DNA from: Corynebacterium falsenii
Lineage (GTDB): Bacteria > Actinomycetota > Actinomycetes > Mycobacteriales > Mycobacteriaceae
Reading direction: 5' to 3'
Length of the DNA: 64,000 nucleotides
Assembly (NCBI GenBank): GCA_001054945.1
Contig: JVKJ01000002.1
Coordinates: 93,501-157,500 of the forward strand
Numbering within the stretch: position 1 is the first letter of the stretch; each line of letters starts with the position of its first letter. The notes beneath the pieces were generated by a model that had not been told where the DNA came from, made no database searches, and saw only the letters and a program-made list of their open reading frames with translations. Positions 55,419-64,000 of the stretch are shown here, one piece after another. Position numbers and translations under genes: made by a program.

Positions 55419-56069
55419 GTGATTACTCGAGGCTTGTCATCCCCCACCCGTCGATTTCGCAGCCATCGTGGCTCTACCCGGATCGTGACGGCAGCGTTGG
55501 CGTCCTCACTTATGACCCTCGGCGCCTGCAGCGTCGATCATCCCGGCGCGCCCAAGCCCGCGCCGTTATCCGGAAGCGAGGAGCGTACCGTCCCTCCCGT
55601 GGCGGGCAGTGAACTTCCGGTGGAGACGTTGCCCGACCAGGTGGGGCAAGGCGATCAGGCGACCTGCCCCTACGTGGACGGTGAGTGGCTGCAAAACACG
55701 ACCGGCCAGCGGCTGACCAGCACCAGTCTCGACACTCGCTTCGACCCGCCCGCGTGCATCTTCTGGTCTTACGAGAATGAATCGCAGGCCACAGTCATGG
55801 TTCGGCATATGCAAACCAACAGCCAGGCAGTCGCCGTCGTTGATCATGCCGCACCGATCGATTCCACTCAGAAGGCGCTGCAGCCCGAGGGCTGGAGCGG
55901 CGGGCGCCGGGGCGGAGATCAAGGTACCGCGGGCAATTCCAACGCCGGCTCAGGCGCCGTGTACGCCGTCTGGAAGGACGAAACAGCGGTTGTCGTATTC
56001 ACTGCTCAAGAACAATCACTCAAGGCGCAGGAGATCGCCGAGGAGACAATTAAGAACCTCAACCTCTAG
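55419..56069 (+). CDS. DUF2020-type lipoprotein
   Basis: 216 residues from GTG 55419. Signal peptide with lipobox LGAC (about Cys37), then a linker and a domain containing TCPYVDGEWLQNTTGQR and FDPPACIFWSYENE, matching the DUF2020 lipoproteins of corynebacteria. TAGAAT at 55406-55411 sits seven bases before the GTG with no Shine-Dalgarno, so a leaderless transcript starting at GTG 55419 is preferred over GTG 55389. Confidence 0.75.
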   Translation: MITRGLSSPTRRFRSHRGSTRIVTAALASSLMTLGACSVDHPGAPKPAPLSGSEERTVPPVAGSELPVETLPDQVGQGDQATCPYVDGEWLQNTTGQRLTSTSLDTRFDPPACIFWSYENESQATVMVRHMQTNSQAVAVVDHAAPIDSTQKALQPEGWSGGRRGGDQGTAGNSNAGSGAVYAVWKDETAVVVFTAQEQSLKAQEIAEETIKNLNL

Positions 56070-56178
56070 GCCCCGTCCCGGATGCCACTGCCCTCTTCAA
56101 AGGCCGATGTCTATCCCAGAGGCCGCTGACGCCTCAAAAGCCGCTGCCCTCCTCGGGCACGCGTGCCGCCAGGTATCG

Positions 56179-56337
56179 CTACCGCTGGACCCCCACGTCG
56201 GTCCACGGCATCAGTGGCTCCAGCCAGGGGAAAACCACTTCCATCAGCAGGAAGAACAGCCCGACCGCAATCGCCACAACGATGATCAACTTGATCCACC
56301 ACGGTCCGGGCAGCGTCCTCCACAGTGCGGCGTACAT
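56179..56337 (-). CDS. 52-residue membrane protein coupled to sortase
   Basis: Begins at ATG 56337, one base after the sortase stop TAG (56338-56340). Sequence MYAALWRTLPGPWWIKLIIV continues into one membrane span (about 15-35) and a short outer tail ending WTDVGVQR. The zero-gap junction and good composition make translational coupling with the sortase very likely. Too small for most gene finders. Function unknown; similar small proteins follow class E sortases in related genomes (from memory). Confidence 0.7.
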   Translation of the reverse strand: MYAALWRTLPGPWWIKLIIVVAIAVGLFFLLMEVVFPWLEPLMPWTDVGVQR

Positions 56338-57129
56338 CTATGTCTCCTCGGTGAGTTCAGCGGGAACGTGCCCGGCAGATTTCGGCTCCGACCGTACCAA
56401 CGCAGCATGCACGATCATCCGCTCTTTGTTGGAAAACTGCGGGTGGCAAGTGGTCATCGTCAGCAGAGAAGCATCCCCCGGAGCCACGTCGACCCGATCG
56501 GTGTTGGGCACAGGGTTGATGACGCCCACATCGTCAGGTGTCGTAATCGATCGGCCGTTCACGCCCGCATAGTCTCCCGTGGACATTTGCTGGGCCAGTT
56601 CAGGGCTCATGCACTGCTCCGCGATGGCCTGCCGCTGCTCCACCGGAGCATCGATGGGCAGGACCCGATAAATGTTCCAGCTTCCGGCTGTCTCCACCAC
56701 TACGGCGTCGCAGCTCTTGAGCAATCCCAAGTCATTGAACGGCGACCCTCTCCCCACCCGGTGCCCAGCCATGGCGAAATTGCCGGGCTGCCCGGGATCT
56801 TGTGTGTCACCGTAGTGCCCCGGGCCCTTTTCCAGGTCCGATTCCGTCACTCCCTGCACTACAGCAAAGTTGAAGTCCGATCCAAAGCTCGGGATGAATA
56901 GCCGAGCAAACGCCGTCCCATCCGTCGGCGCGGTCAACGGCCGCGGATTCCGGTCATCCCACTGTTGATCCAACTGCGCCCCCACCGCGGACTGGTCCCG
57001 TCCGGATTGCACATTGGTCCAATACACCTCGTAAAAGGCGAACAGCAACGCGACGATCCCAAAGGTAATGAGGATCTCCCCACACGCAGCGATCGGATCG
57101 ATCCCTTTGCGCGCTACTCGCTTCGTCAT
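56338..57129 (-). CDS. Class E sortase
   Basis: Transpeptidase that anchors surface proteins. 263 residues, one N-terminal membrane segment (about 17-36). Catalytic His123 (MAGHRVG), Cys228 (LTMTTCHP) and Arg237 (SNKERMIVHA). No LPxTG/LAxTG substrate gene is visible nearby. Class E enzymes are the housekeeping sortases of many actinobacteria. Divergent from the YidC-like gene. Confidence 0.88.
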   Translation of the reverse strand: MTKRVARKGIDPIAACGEILITFGIVALLFAFYEVYWTNVQSGRDQSAVGAQLDQQWDDRNPRPLTAPTDGTAFARLFIPSFGSDFNFAVVQGVTESDLEKGPGHYGDTQDPGQPGNFAMAGHRVGRGSPFNDLGLLKSCDAVVVETAGSWNIYRVLPIDAPVEQRQAIAEQCMSPELAQQMSTGDYAGVNGRSITTPDDVGVINPVPNTDRVDVAPGDASLLTMTTCHPQFSNKERMIVHAALVRSEPKSAGHVPAELTEET

Positions 57130-57218
57130 AGTCTTTCATGCTACACAGCCCCCGGGGACACCTCAGACGGGCCAACTCGCGTCGCACCCCCTTGTTATGG
57201 GCGGTATGCTGCATATTC

Positions 57219-58343
57219 ATGAAGTTCGTGGAGTATCTCGTTGGTTTGGTGCTGAAAGGATGGCACCTTGCCCTGACGGAGGTTCTTCATCTCGATGCCT
57301 CCCAGGCCTGGGTCTGGTCTCTGTTCCTCCTCGTGGTCACGGTCCGCGGTCTACTGATTCCGCTGATGTACCACCAGCAACGTTCTTCCCGCCTTCTCGC
57401 CAATGTTCGCCCAGACATGGACAAGGTGGCAAGGGAGTACAAGGGCGTCAAGGATAAAAAGAAGCTCCAGGAAATGCGCGCTCGCCGGGACGCCATCCGC
57501 AAGGAAAGTGGCTACACAATGAGGGCGGGCTGCCTGCCGGCCCTCATCCAGATCCCGGTGGTCATGGGCCTCTACCGCCTCCTCTTGCACGTAGCGCGCC
57601 CGCCGGAAGGGGTGGGCGCCCAGTACCACTCCTCTTTCGGTCCTCTCACCGGCCGCGATATTTCCACATTTTTGGACGCCGAGTTCCTCGGGGTTCCTAT
57701 CCCGGCGTACATGGCCATGTCGCAGGACAAGCTGGCTGCGCTGAACACCACTCACTCCGCCGTGATGCACCTTGGACTTCCCTTGGTGATCATGGCGACG
57801 GTCTTCACCGCCGTGAACATGATCATCTCCATCTGGCGCATGACGAAGACGATGGACCACAGCTCCAAGGCTGCGAAGGGCATGATGCGCTTCATCGTCA
57901 TTGTGGTGATTCTGGTGGTTCCGCTGCCCCTGTTCATGAGCTTGAAGATGCCGTTTCCCATCGCCATCCTGATGTACTGGGTCACGAATAACCTCTGGAC
58001 CCTAGCCTCTTCGAACATCATCCAATGGGTCCTGAATTACACCACTCCCTACACGGATGAATTCTGGGAGCACGCCGAAAAGGTCAAGCGGGAAAACTCT
58101 CGCACGGCACGCAAGGAGCGCAAGCGGAAGCAGCGGCAAGCGGGAGAAGAGGTGCCGAACGAGGAACTGCAGGATTCTGAATCAGCGGAGCCCCACAAGC
58201 AAGAACTCCAGACGGCCGCCGTGCAGACCGATACCTCGCGAGAAGAAAGCAACCCGGTAAGAAACCGGCACCACCGCGGTGCTGCCGTCCCTGCCAGCCG
58301 GCATCGCAGCACAAAGCACAAGGGCGGACGGCACCGTAAATAG
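57219..58343 (+). CDS. YidC/Oxa1-family membrane protein insertase
   Basis: 374 residues from ATG 57219. Five membrane segments with the characteristic hydrophilic groove region; GCLPALIQIPVVMGLYRLL is the conserved TM2-3 block, and MYWVTNNLWTL lies near the end. C-terminal 90 residues are very basic and Gln/Glu-rich, a ribosome-contacting tail. TATGCT lies eight bases upstream of ATG, so possibly leaderless. Context away from rnpA and rpmH suggests the second YidC paralogue of the genome. Confidence 0.87.
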   Translation: MKFVEYLVGLVLKGWHLALTEVLHLDASQAWVWSLFLLVVTVRGLLIPLMYHQQRSSRLLANVRPDMDKVAREYKGVKDKKKLQEMRARRDAIRKESGYTMRAGCLPALIQIPVVMGLYRLLLHVARPPEGVGAQYHSSFGPLTGRDISTFLDAEFLGVPIPAYMAMSQDKLAALNTTHSAVMHLGLPLVIMATVFTAVNMIISIWRMTKTMDHSSKAAKGMMRFIVIVVILVVPLPLFMSLKMPFPIAILMYWVTNNLWTLASSNIIQWVLNYTTPYTDEFWEHAEKVKRENSRTARKERKRKQRQAGEEVPNEELQDSESAEPHKQELQTAAVQTDTSREESNPVRNRHHRGAAVPASRHRSTKHKGGRHRK

Positions 58344-58398
58344 GCCCTGCAGCGACCGGGTTCTCCGGCCTGCATCTCCGTGTCTGAATGGTGCAGCT

Positions 58399-59073
58399 CT
58401 AAATGGTGTAGCTCATCGGCGCGGTCAGCAGCAGCTGTCGCGCCAGATCGCGGGCCGTTTCCAGCGGCACGACGGTGCGGGACATCTTCGCCCCGGCAAG
58501 CCCGCCGTCCAAGAAGACCATCAGCTGATCGGCCAGGGTACGCGAGGCGTACCCGAATCTGGCAGTGAGCAACTCCGCCATCGTGTCACGGCACCACCGG
58601 CGGTGTTCCATGGCAGCAGCGCGAATCCGCTGCTCGCTCTCCGTATCGGGGCGTGGGTACTCGCCAGCCGCATTCTGGAAGTGCGATCCCCGGAAGTTGT
58701 TACTGGGCTCCTGCCGGATACAAATGTCGAAGAAGGCGATGATGCAATCTTCCGGCTTCTCCCGGTCTGCCACCGTTTCCTGCCACGCCGCTCTCCAGTT
58801 GGCGTCCAATTCCTCCAGGTAGGCAACGACGAGGTTATCCTTCGACCCAAACAGCGAGTACAGGCTGGCCTTGGCCACGTCCGCGTCCCGGAGAATGCGG
58901 TCGATACCGATGACGCGGATGCCCTCGGTGGTAAAGAGGTTGGTGGCGCTGGCGAGCAGACGTTGCCGGGGGCCGGGTCGATTGCGACGGCGGGACGTGG
59001 CCTTCGTTGTCTTCTTAGCCTTCCCCGCAGCTCCAGAACCCGGTTTGCGTTCAGGGGTCTGAGCGGTCGCCAT
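58399..59073 (-). CDS. TetR-family transcriptional regulator
   Basis: 224 residues from ATG 59073 (GGAGGACGG upstream). After a basic 30-residue tail, a TetR HTH spans about 38-85 (TEGIRVIGIDRILRDADVAK, then SLYSLFGSKDNL). The C-terminal ligand domain is unassigned. Target genes are not evident; it stands alone between yidC-like and usp genes. Confidence 0.85.
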   Translation of the reverse strand: MATAQTPERKPGSGAAGKAKKTTKATSRRRNRPGPRQRLLASATNLFTTEGIRVIGIDRILRDADVAKASLYSLFGSKDNLVVAYLEELDANWRAAWQETVADREKPEDCIIAFFDICIRQEPSNNFRGSHFQNAAGEYPRPDTESEQRIRAAAMEHRRWCRDTMAELLTARFGYASRTLADQLMVFLDGGLAGAKMSRTVVPLETARDLARQLLLTAPMSYTI

Positions 59074-59235
59074 CCGTCCTCCACATCTTTCACTCATCTA
59101 CTGCTGGCTGGGTCCACCGGCATCAGGGCGGGCACAGAGCCTTAACCTACATGCCTGCCTTAACCAATGTGTCTAAGGCGCGGTAATACTCTTGTAGAAC
59201 TTTAGCGCCTATTGCCCCGTAAATGCGACTAAGAC

Positions 59236-59261
59236 CCCGTCCGCGCCACATCGCGGACAGG
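59236..59261 (-). terminator. Hairpin downstream of the universal stress gene
   Basis: GTCCGCG / CGCGGAC stem extended by CCC/GGG with one mismatch, about 25 bases past the stop; short T-rich continuation on the minus strand. Confidence 0.5.
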
Positions 59262-59284
59262 GAATGCAGTTTTAGAGCCAGCTG

Positions 59285-60223
59285 CTAGCTATGCCGAGGG
59301 CGGACCACCATCATCGGGCATGGTGCGTATTGCAGAAGGGCGCGAGAGGTGGATCCCAGCAGCATGCCCTTGAAGCCGCCTCGGCCATGCGAACCGAGGA
59401 CCATCAGCTGCGCATCTTCGGCGGCCTCCTTGAGCGCGTGGATCGGCCGGTCGCGCGCAACCAATTCTTCAACCTCAACATCGGGGTACTGTTCGCGCAG
59501 CGCCTTGAGCTCTTCGGAGAGCAGGTCCTGCTCGGATTCCGCGAGCTGCTCCCACTGGGACTGGGATTCCGCAAGGCCGATGTAGGTGCTGTGGAACTGG
59601 GCGTCGCTCCACGCATGTACGGCACGGAGCAGCGCACCGCGGGCATTCGCCTCCTGGAAGGCCATGGCCATCGCCTGTCGGGAGATCTCGGAGCCATCGA
59701 CACCGACCACGACCGGGCCGTACTTGTTCTCCTCGGTGACGTTGTTTTCCTTGCGGACCACGACGACGGGGCATTCCGCGTGGGATACCACGGCTGCGGA
59801 GACAGAACCCATGACCAGGCCGGAAAGACCACCGAGACCGCGGGAGCCCATGACGATCATCTGAGAGGTCTGGGACAGGTCCAGCAGGTAGTCGATCGGC
59901 GCGGCCTCTCGCACCTCGTCTTCTACCTGAATCTCCGGGGAAAAATCGCTAACGATCTTGCGGGCAGTAGCGATCTTGTCCTTCGCCTCGCCCTCCAACT
60001 CGTCGTAGAGCTCCTGCGGGGGAACCATGCCATCGGCGTACATGAACTGGGGCATGTTGTAGGCGCAAACCAGCTTGAGGGAATCGCCGCGCTTCAGTGC
60101 CGCGTTTGCCGCCCACTGCACCGCGACGTTGCTGGCTTCGGAGCCATCAACTGCCACCACAATTGCAGCGCCACCCCCTTGCTGTGCGTCGTTGTTAACG
60201 GAGGATGTGCTGGGATTCACCAT
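59285..60223 (-). CDS. Universal stress protein, tandem UspA domains
   Basis: 312 residues with two UspA domains (about 18-160 and 170-310). Each ends in an ATP-binding G-x2-G-x9-G-S motif: GSRGLGGLSGLVMGS and GSHGRGGFKGMLLGS. Start ATG 60223 with AAAGGAAG upstream. Probably ATP-binding and induced under stress or stationary phase. It is followed upstream on the same strand by the small porin-like gene. Confidence 0.92.
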   Translation of the reverse strand: MVNPSTSSVNNDAQQGGGAAIVVAVDGSEASNVAVQWAANAALKRGDSLKLVCAYNMPQFMYADGMVPPQELYDELEGEAKDKIATARKIVSDFSPEIQVEDEVREAAPIDYLLDLSQTSQMIVMGSRGLGGLSGLVMGSVSAAVVSHAECPVVVVRKENNVTEENKYGPVVVGVDGSEISRQAMAMAFQEANARGALLRAVHAWSDAQFHSTYIGLAESQSQWEQLAESEQDLLSEELKALREQYPDVEVEELVARDRPIHALKEAAEDAQLMVLGSHGRGGFKGMLLGSTSRALLQYAPCPMMVVRPRHS

Positions 60224-60334
60224 GGTGGCGACTTCCTTTCAGGATCGGATATCTCCACCTCCCATTGTCCCACTACTTAGCTAAAGAGTCACGACCAACA
60301 GCAGGTTTGTGGCTGGTAGAAGCCACGAAAAGGG

Positions 60335-60343
60335 GTGGCGTCC
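60335..60343 (-). repeat. GGACGCCAC motif copy 18
   Basis: Just beyond the terminator of the small porin-like gene and upstream of the universal stress gene. Confidence 0.7.
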
Positions 60344-60350
60344 GCACACG

Positions 60351-60382
60351 AAAACAGCGACCACCACTAACGGTGATCGCTG
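60351..60382 (-). terminator. Terminator of the small porin-like gene
   Basis: 11-bp stem CAGCGACCACC / GGTGATCGCTG (one C-A or G-T pair) with a 6-base loop; minus strand continues TTTTCG. It lies 37 bases past the small gene stop. Confidence 0.8.
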
Positions 60383-60418
60383 CTGAGTGAGTGTGCGGAG
60401 AATGCCGTGAGCGTTCGC

Positions 60419-60583
60419 CTACTGCTTCGGTGCAGTGGGGGTGGGAAGTGGCACGTCGTGAGCGGCTTCCGCATTCGCTGGGTACAGGAAGTTGAACGCG
60501 GCCTGGAGGAACTGCGCGACGGCTTTACCGAAGTCAGTGGTGAAGAATTGGCCCACGGCTGCCAAAATGTTATTCAGATCCAT
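60419..60583 (-). CDS. 54-residue amphipathic protein, candidate cell-wall porin (PorA/PorH-like)
   Basis: ATG 60583 to TAG 60419: starts MDLNNILAAVGQFFTTDFGK, continues AVAQFLQAAFNFLYP and ends Pro/Thr-rich. No signal peptide; residues 1-34 form an amphipathic helix, then a short polar tail. Corynebacterial PorA, PorH and the C. jeikeium PorA are likewise signal-less alpha-helical peptides of 40-60 residues. A near-consensus promoter places the start of transcription at or next to the ATG, and a terminator follows. Identification rests on size, composition and expression signals, not homology I could verify. Confidence 0.6.
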   Translation of the reverse strand: MDLNNILAAVGQFFTTDFGKAVAQFLQAAFNFLYPANAEAAHDVPLPTPTAPKQ

Positions 60584-60590
60584 AACAGAA

Positions 60591-60620
60591 AGTATAACAG
60601 TTTGATTACACCGTTACCAA
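60591..60620 (-). promoter_or_regulatory. Promoter of the small porin-like gene
   Basis: Minus strand -35 TTGGTA (60615-60620), 18-base spacer, -10 TATACT (60591-60596), ending seven bases before ATG 60583. The layout predicts a leaderless mRNA. Confidence 0.65.
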
Positions 60621-60649
60621 TCAGAAATGGTTTGAATCCCTCTCGAGTC

Positions 60650-61636
60650 ATGGTGCCTCGTGGTGATTTCGCGGGCGGTGGAGCGGTGAAGTCCCAAGAG
60701 TTCCTCGAATACCTCATTTCAACCCAGAACCGTCGGCACCCCGATGACAACGCGGAGGCGATACGGGAACGTTTCGCACGCGGGGAGGTAACGGACGATC
60801 GCGGACGGGCGCTTAGTCCGGACGATCGCTTGCTTCCGGGGCAGTTCATCAACTTCTACCGTCAGCCCGCCCCTGAACGAGAAGTCCCCGGTGCTCTGGG
60901 GGTTCTGTACCGCGATCAGGACCTCGTCGTCGTGGACAAGCCCCCATTTTTGTCGACGCTACCGCGCGGGCAGCATATCACTCAGACGGCGCTTGTGAGA
61001 GCGCGTATACAGCTGGGGATACCAGAGCTATCGCCATCGCATCGGTTGGATCGGCTGACGCGTGGAGTACTCATGTTTACTGCACGGCCCGAAGTGCGCG
61101 GGGCCTACCAAACCATGTTCGATCGACGAGAGGCGACAAAGATCTATGAGGCCATAACGCCCGTACCGGAAGATGCGCCGTTTCGGGCGATTGACGAGTT
61201 CCGGGACTGGGCGGAATGGGATCTACCGACCGAGAGGCGGCCGTGGAGGCTCAAACATCACATGGTGAAGATCCGCGGGCGGCTATCCACGTATCTCACG
61301 AACGCGGAGCCGAATGCCGTGACCTTTGTCGAGGGCATCGAAAGAAGGCGGGTACAGCCCGAGGGAAGAGATGTCCTGGTGTGGCGACTGCGGCCAGCCA
61401 CCGGAAAGACACACCAGTTGCGCGTGGCGATGCGAACCCTGGGGCTACCGCTCGTCAATGACCCGCTGTACGAGGACGTGAGCGACGAAGCGCTGTGGAA
61501 CCCCGAGGCCGCGCTCCCAAGCCCAGTGTTTGTGGAGGATGAAGACTTCTCGAAGCCCATGGGGCTCGTGGCGAAGGAGCTGCAATTCATTGATCCGTTG
61601 TCCGGGAAGCGGCGGAAATTCGTGAGTAACTACTGA
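60650..61636 (+). CDS. RluA-family RNA pseudouridine synthase
   Basis: 328 residues from ATG 60650. Catalytic HRLDRLTRG at 131-139 with Asp134. VVDKPPFLSTLP (95-106) is the preceding RluA motif, and RPATGKTHQLRVAM is motif III. Isomerises uridine in rRNA or tRNA; target unknown. Divergent from the small porin-like gene. Upstream in-frame codons reach 60407 but overlap that gene antisense and are not used. Confidence 0.88.
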   Translation: MVPRGDFAGGGAVKSQEFLEYLISTQNRRHPDDNAEAIRERFARGEVTDDRGRALSPDDRLLPGQFINFYRQPAPEREVPGALGVLYRDQDLVVVDKPPFLSTLPRGQHITQTALVRARIQLGIPELSPSHRLDRLTRGVLMFTARPEVRGAYQTMFDRREATKIYEAITPVPEDAPFRAIDEFRDWAEWDLPTERRPWRLKHHMVKIRGRLSTYLTNAEPNAVTFVEGIERRRVQPEGRDVLVWRLRPATGKTHQLRVAMRTLGLPLVNDPLYEDVSDEALWNPEAALPSPVFVEDEDFSKPMGLVAKELQFIDPLSGKRRKFVSNY

Positions 61637-61672
61637 CCCCGGATTTGCCGCGCACCGGCACACGTCGGGGTC
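61635..61672 (+). terminator. Branched hairpin terminator after the pseudouridine synthase gene
   Basis: Outer stem GACCCCG / CGGGGTC overlapping the stop codon, inner stem TGCCG / CGGCA, followed by TTAT. Confidence 0.55.
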
Positions 61673-61721
61673 TTATCCCGTCCCGGCGGGTGTCGGTGCG
61701 TTCAGCCCCCCATATATGCGG

Positions 61722-61772
61722 AAAAACAGCATCAACCACACCACCCGACCAAACGGGGGCTGGTTGATGCTG
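61722..61772 (-). terminator. Terminator of the rRNA operon
   Basis: 12-bp stem CAGCATCAACCA / TGGTTGATGCTG; minus strand then reads TTTTT. It lies 20 bases past the 5S gene. Confidence 0.9.
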
Positions 61773-61791
61773 CCAAACATTATGTTGTGAT

Positions 61792-61907
61792 GCCGGCGGT
61801 GTCCTACTCTCCCACACCCTCCCAGGTGCAGTACCATCAGCGCAGGTGGGCTTAGCTTCCGGGTTCGGAAAGGGACCGGGCGTGACCCCACCGCTAAAAC
61901 CACCGAC
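61792..61907 (-). rRNA. rrf: 5S ribosomal RNA
   Basis: Minus strand contains the conserved 5S segments CGCCCGGTCCCTTTCCGAAC, CCGGAAGCTAAGCCCACCTG and GAGTAGGACACCGCC, with 5' and 3' ends pairing (GTCGGTGG... / ...CCGCCGGC). Third gene of an rrn operon transcribed leftwards. Ends set by comparison with corynebacterial 5S and accurate to a few bases. Confidence 0.93.
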
Positions 61908-62065
61908 AAACCAATCAGGAGCCACACCCACCACCCACACACGGGTTGGTGGTGTGTCGTGATGCTCCAGACACTGCACAGCAGACGCGAATACTCCAAC
62001 CACACCAACCCACCAACGGGACCAGTGTATTTTGCGACCATCACATGTTGTTCACACACAAAAAA

Positions 62066-64000
<1,935 letters not shown>

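Noticed and set aside
56111..56323. 70-codon minus-strand frame after sortase
   Set aside because: Arg/Gly-rich shadow; the true coding frame there is the 52-residue membrane protein starting at 56337.

Overview
The window is chromosomal DNA of a mycolic-acid-containing actinobacterium, almost certainly a Corynebacterium. The evidence is a mycolate and arabinogalactan cell-wall locus, an LGFP-repeat corynomycolyltransferase of the Cop1/PS1 type, an Lsr2 nucleoid protein, many probable leaderless GTG/ATG starts and high GC content. A complete histidine-utilisation cluster with an operator fitting the HutR site I recall for C. resistens points to that species or a close lipophilic relative (inference).

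Layout. 1-5000: fadD32 (cut by the left edge), cutinase-like lipase, DUF732 lipoprotein and cop1, all on the minus strand. 5370-15133: hutI-hutU-hutH-hutR on minus, then a divergent amino-acid permease and hutG, and a convergent YjiH-type membrane protein. This catabolic block splits the cell-wall locus. 15349-23632: second mycolyltransferase, DPPR synthase ubiA, PAP2 phosphatase, galactofuranosyltransferase glfT2, a lipoprotein, a VOC protein and glf. No aftB-sized gene lies between the mycolyltransferase and ubiA. 23754-27029: HAD phosphatase, PlsC acyltransferase, serS.

27040-32340 is an AT-richer accessory island of polymorphic-toxin debris. It holds a Tox-REase-5-like toxin tip with an Imm52-like partner, both broken by single-base homopolymer deletions. 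Two tandem modules follow, each made of an Rhs core end, a PD-(D/E)XK-type toxin tip and two related immunity-like genes. Parts of these carry nonsense codons. Next comes a large DEDDh exonuclease-BRCT-HTH protein.

35848-48348: small hypothetical, lipoprotein, then the mycobacteria-like block septum_form - metallopeptidase - phosphoglycerate-mutase-like - pheA, followed by amidase, CPBP protein, LytR-CpsA-Psr protein, DUF5926, glycerophosphodiester phosphodiesterase, patatin and ldh. 48541-61636: sodA, msrA, TM0106-type nuclease, DUF6474, phoD, lsr2, DUF2020 lipoprotein, a 52-residue membrane protein, class E sortase, YidC-like insertase, TetR, universal stress protein, a 54-residue amphipathic protein resembling corynebacterial porins, and an RluA-type pseudouridine synthase. 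From 61722 to the right edge lie an rRNA terminator, 5S rRNA and the 3' part of 23S rRNA, on minus.

The most striking unexplained signal is a 9-mer, GGACGCCAC (often GGACGCCACC after a T-rich stretch). It occurs at least 18 times in 64 kb against an expectation of about one, equally on both strands, in several reading frames and enriched between genes. This looks like DNA-level selection for a dispersed binding or uptake-type site.
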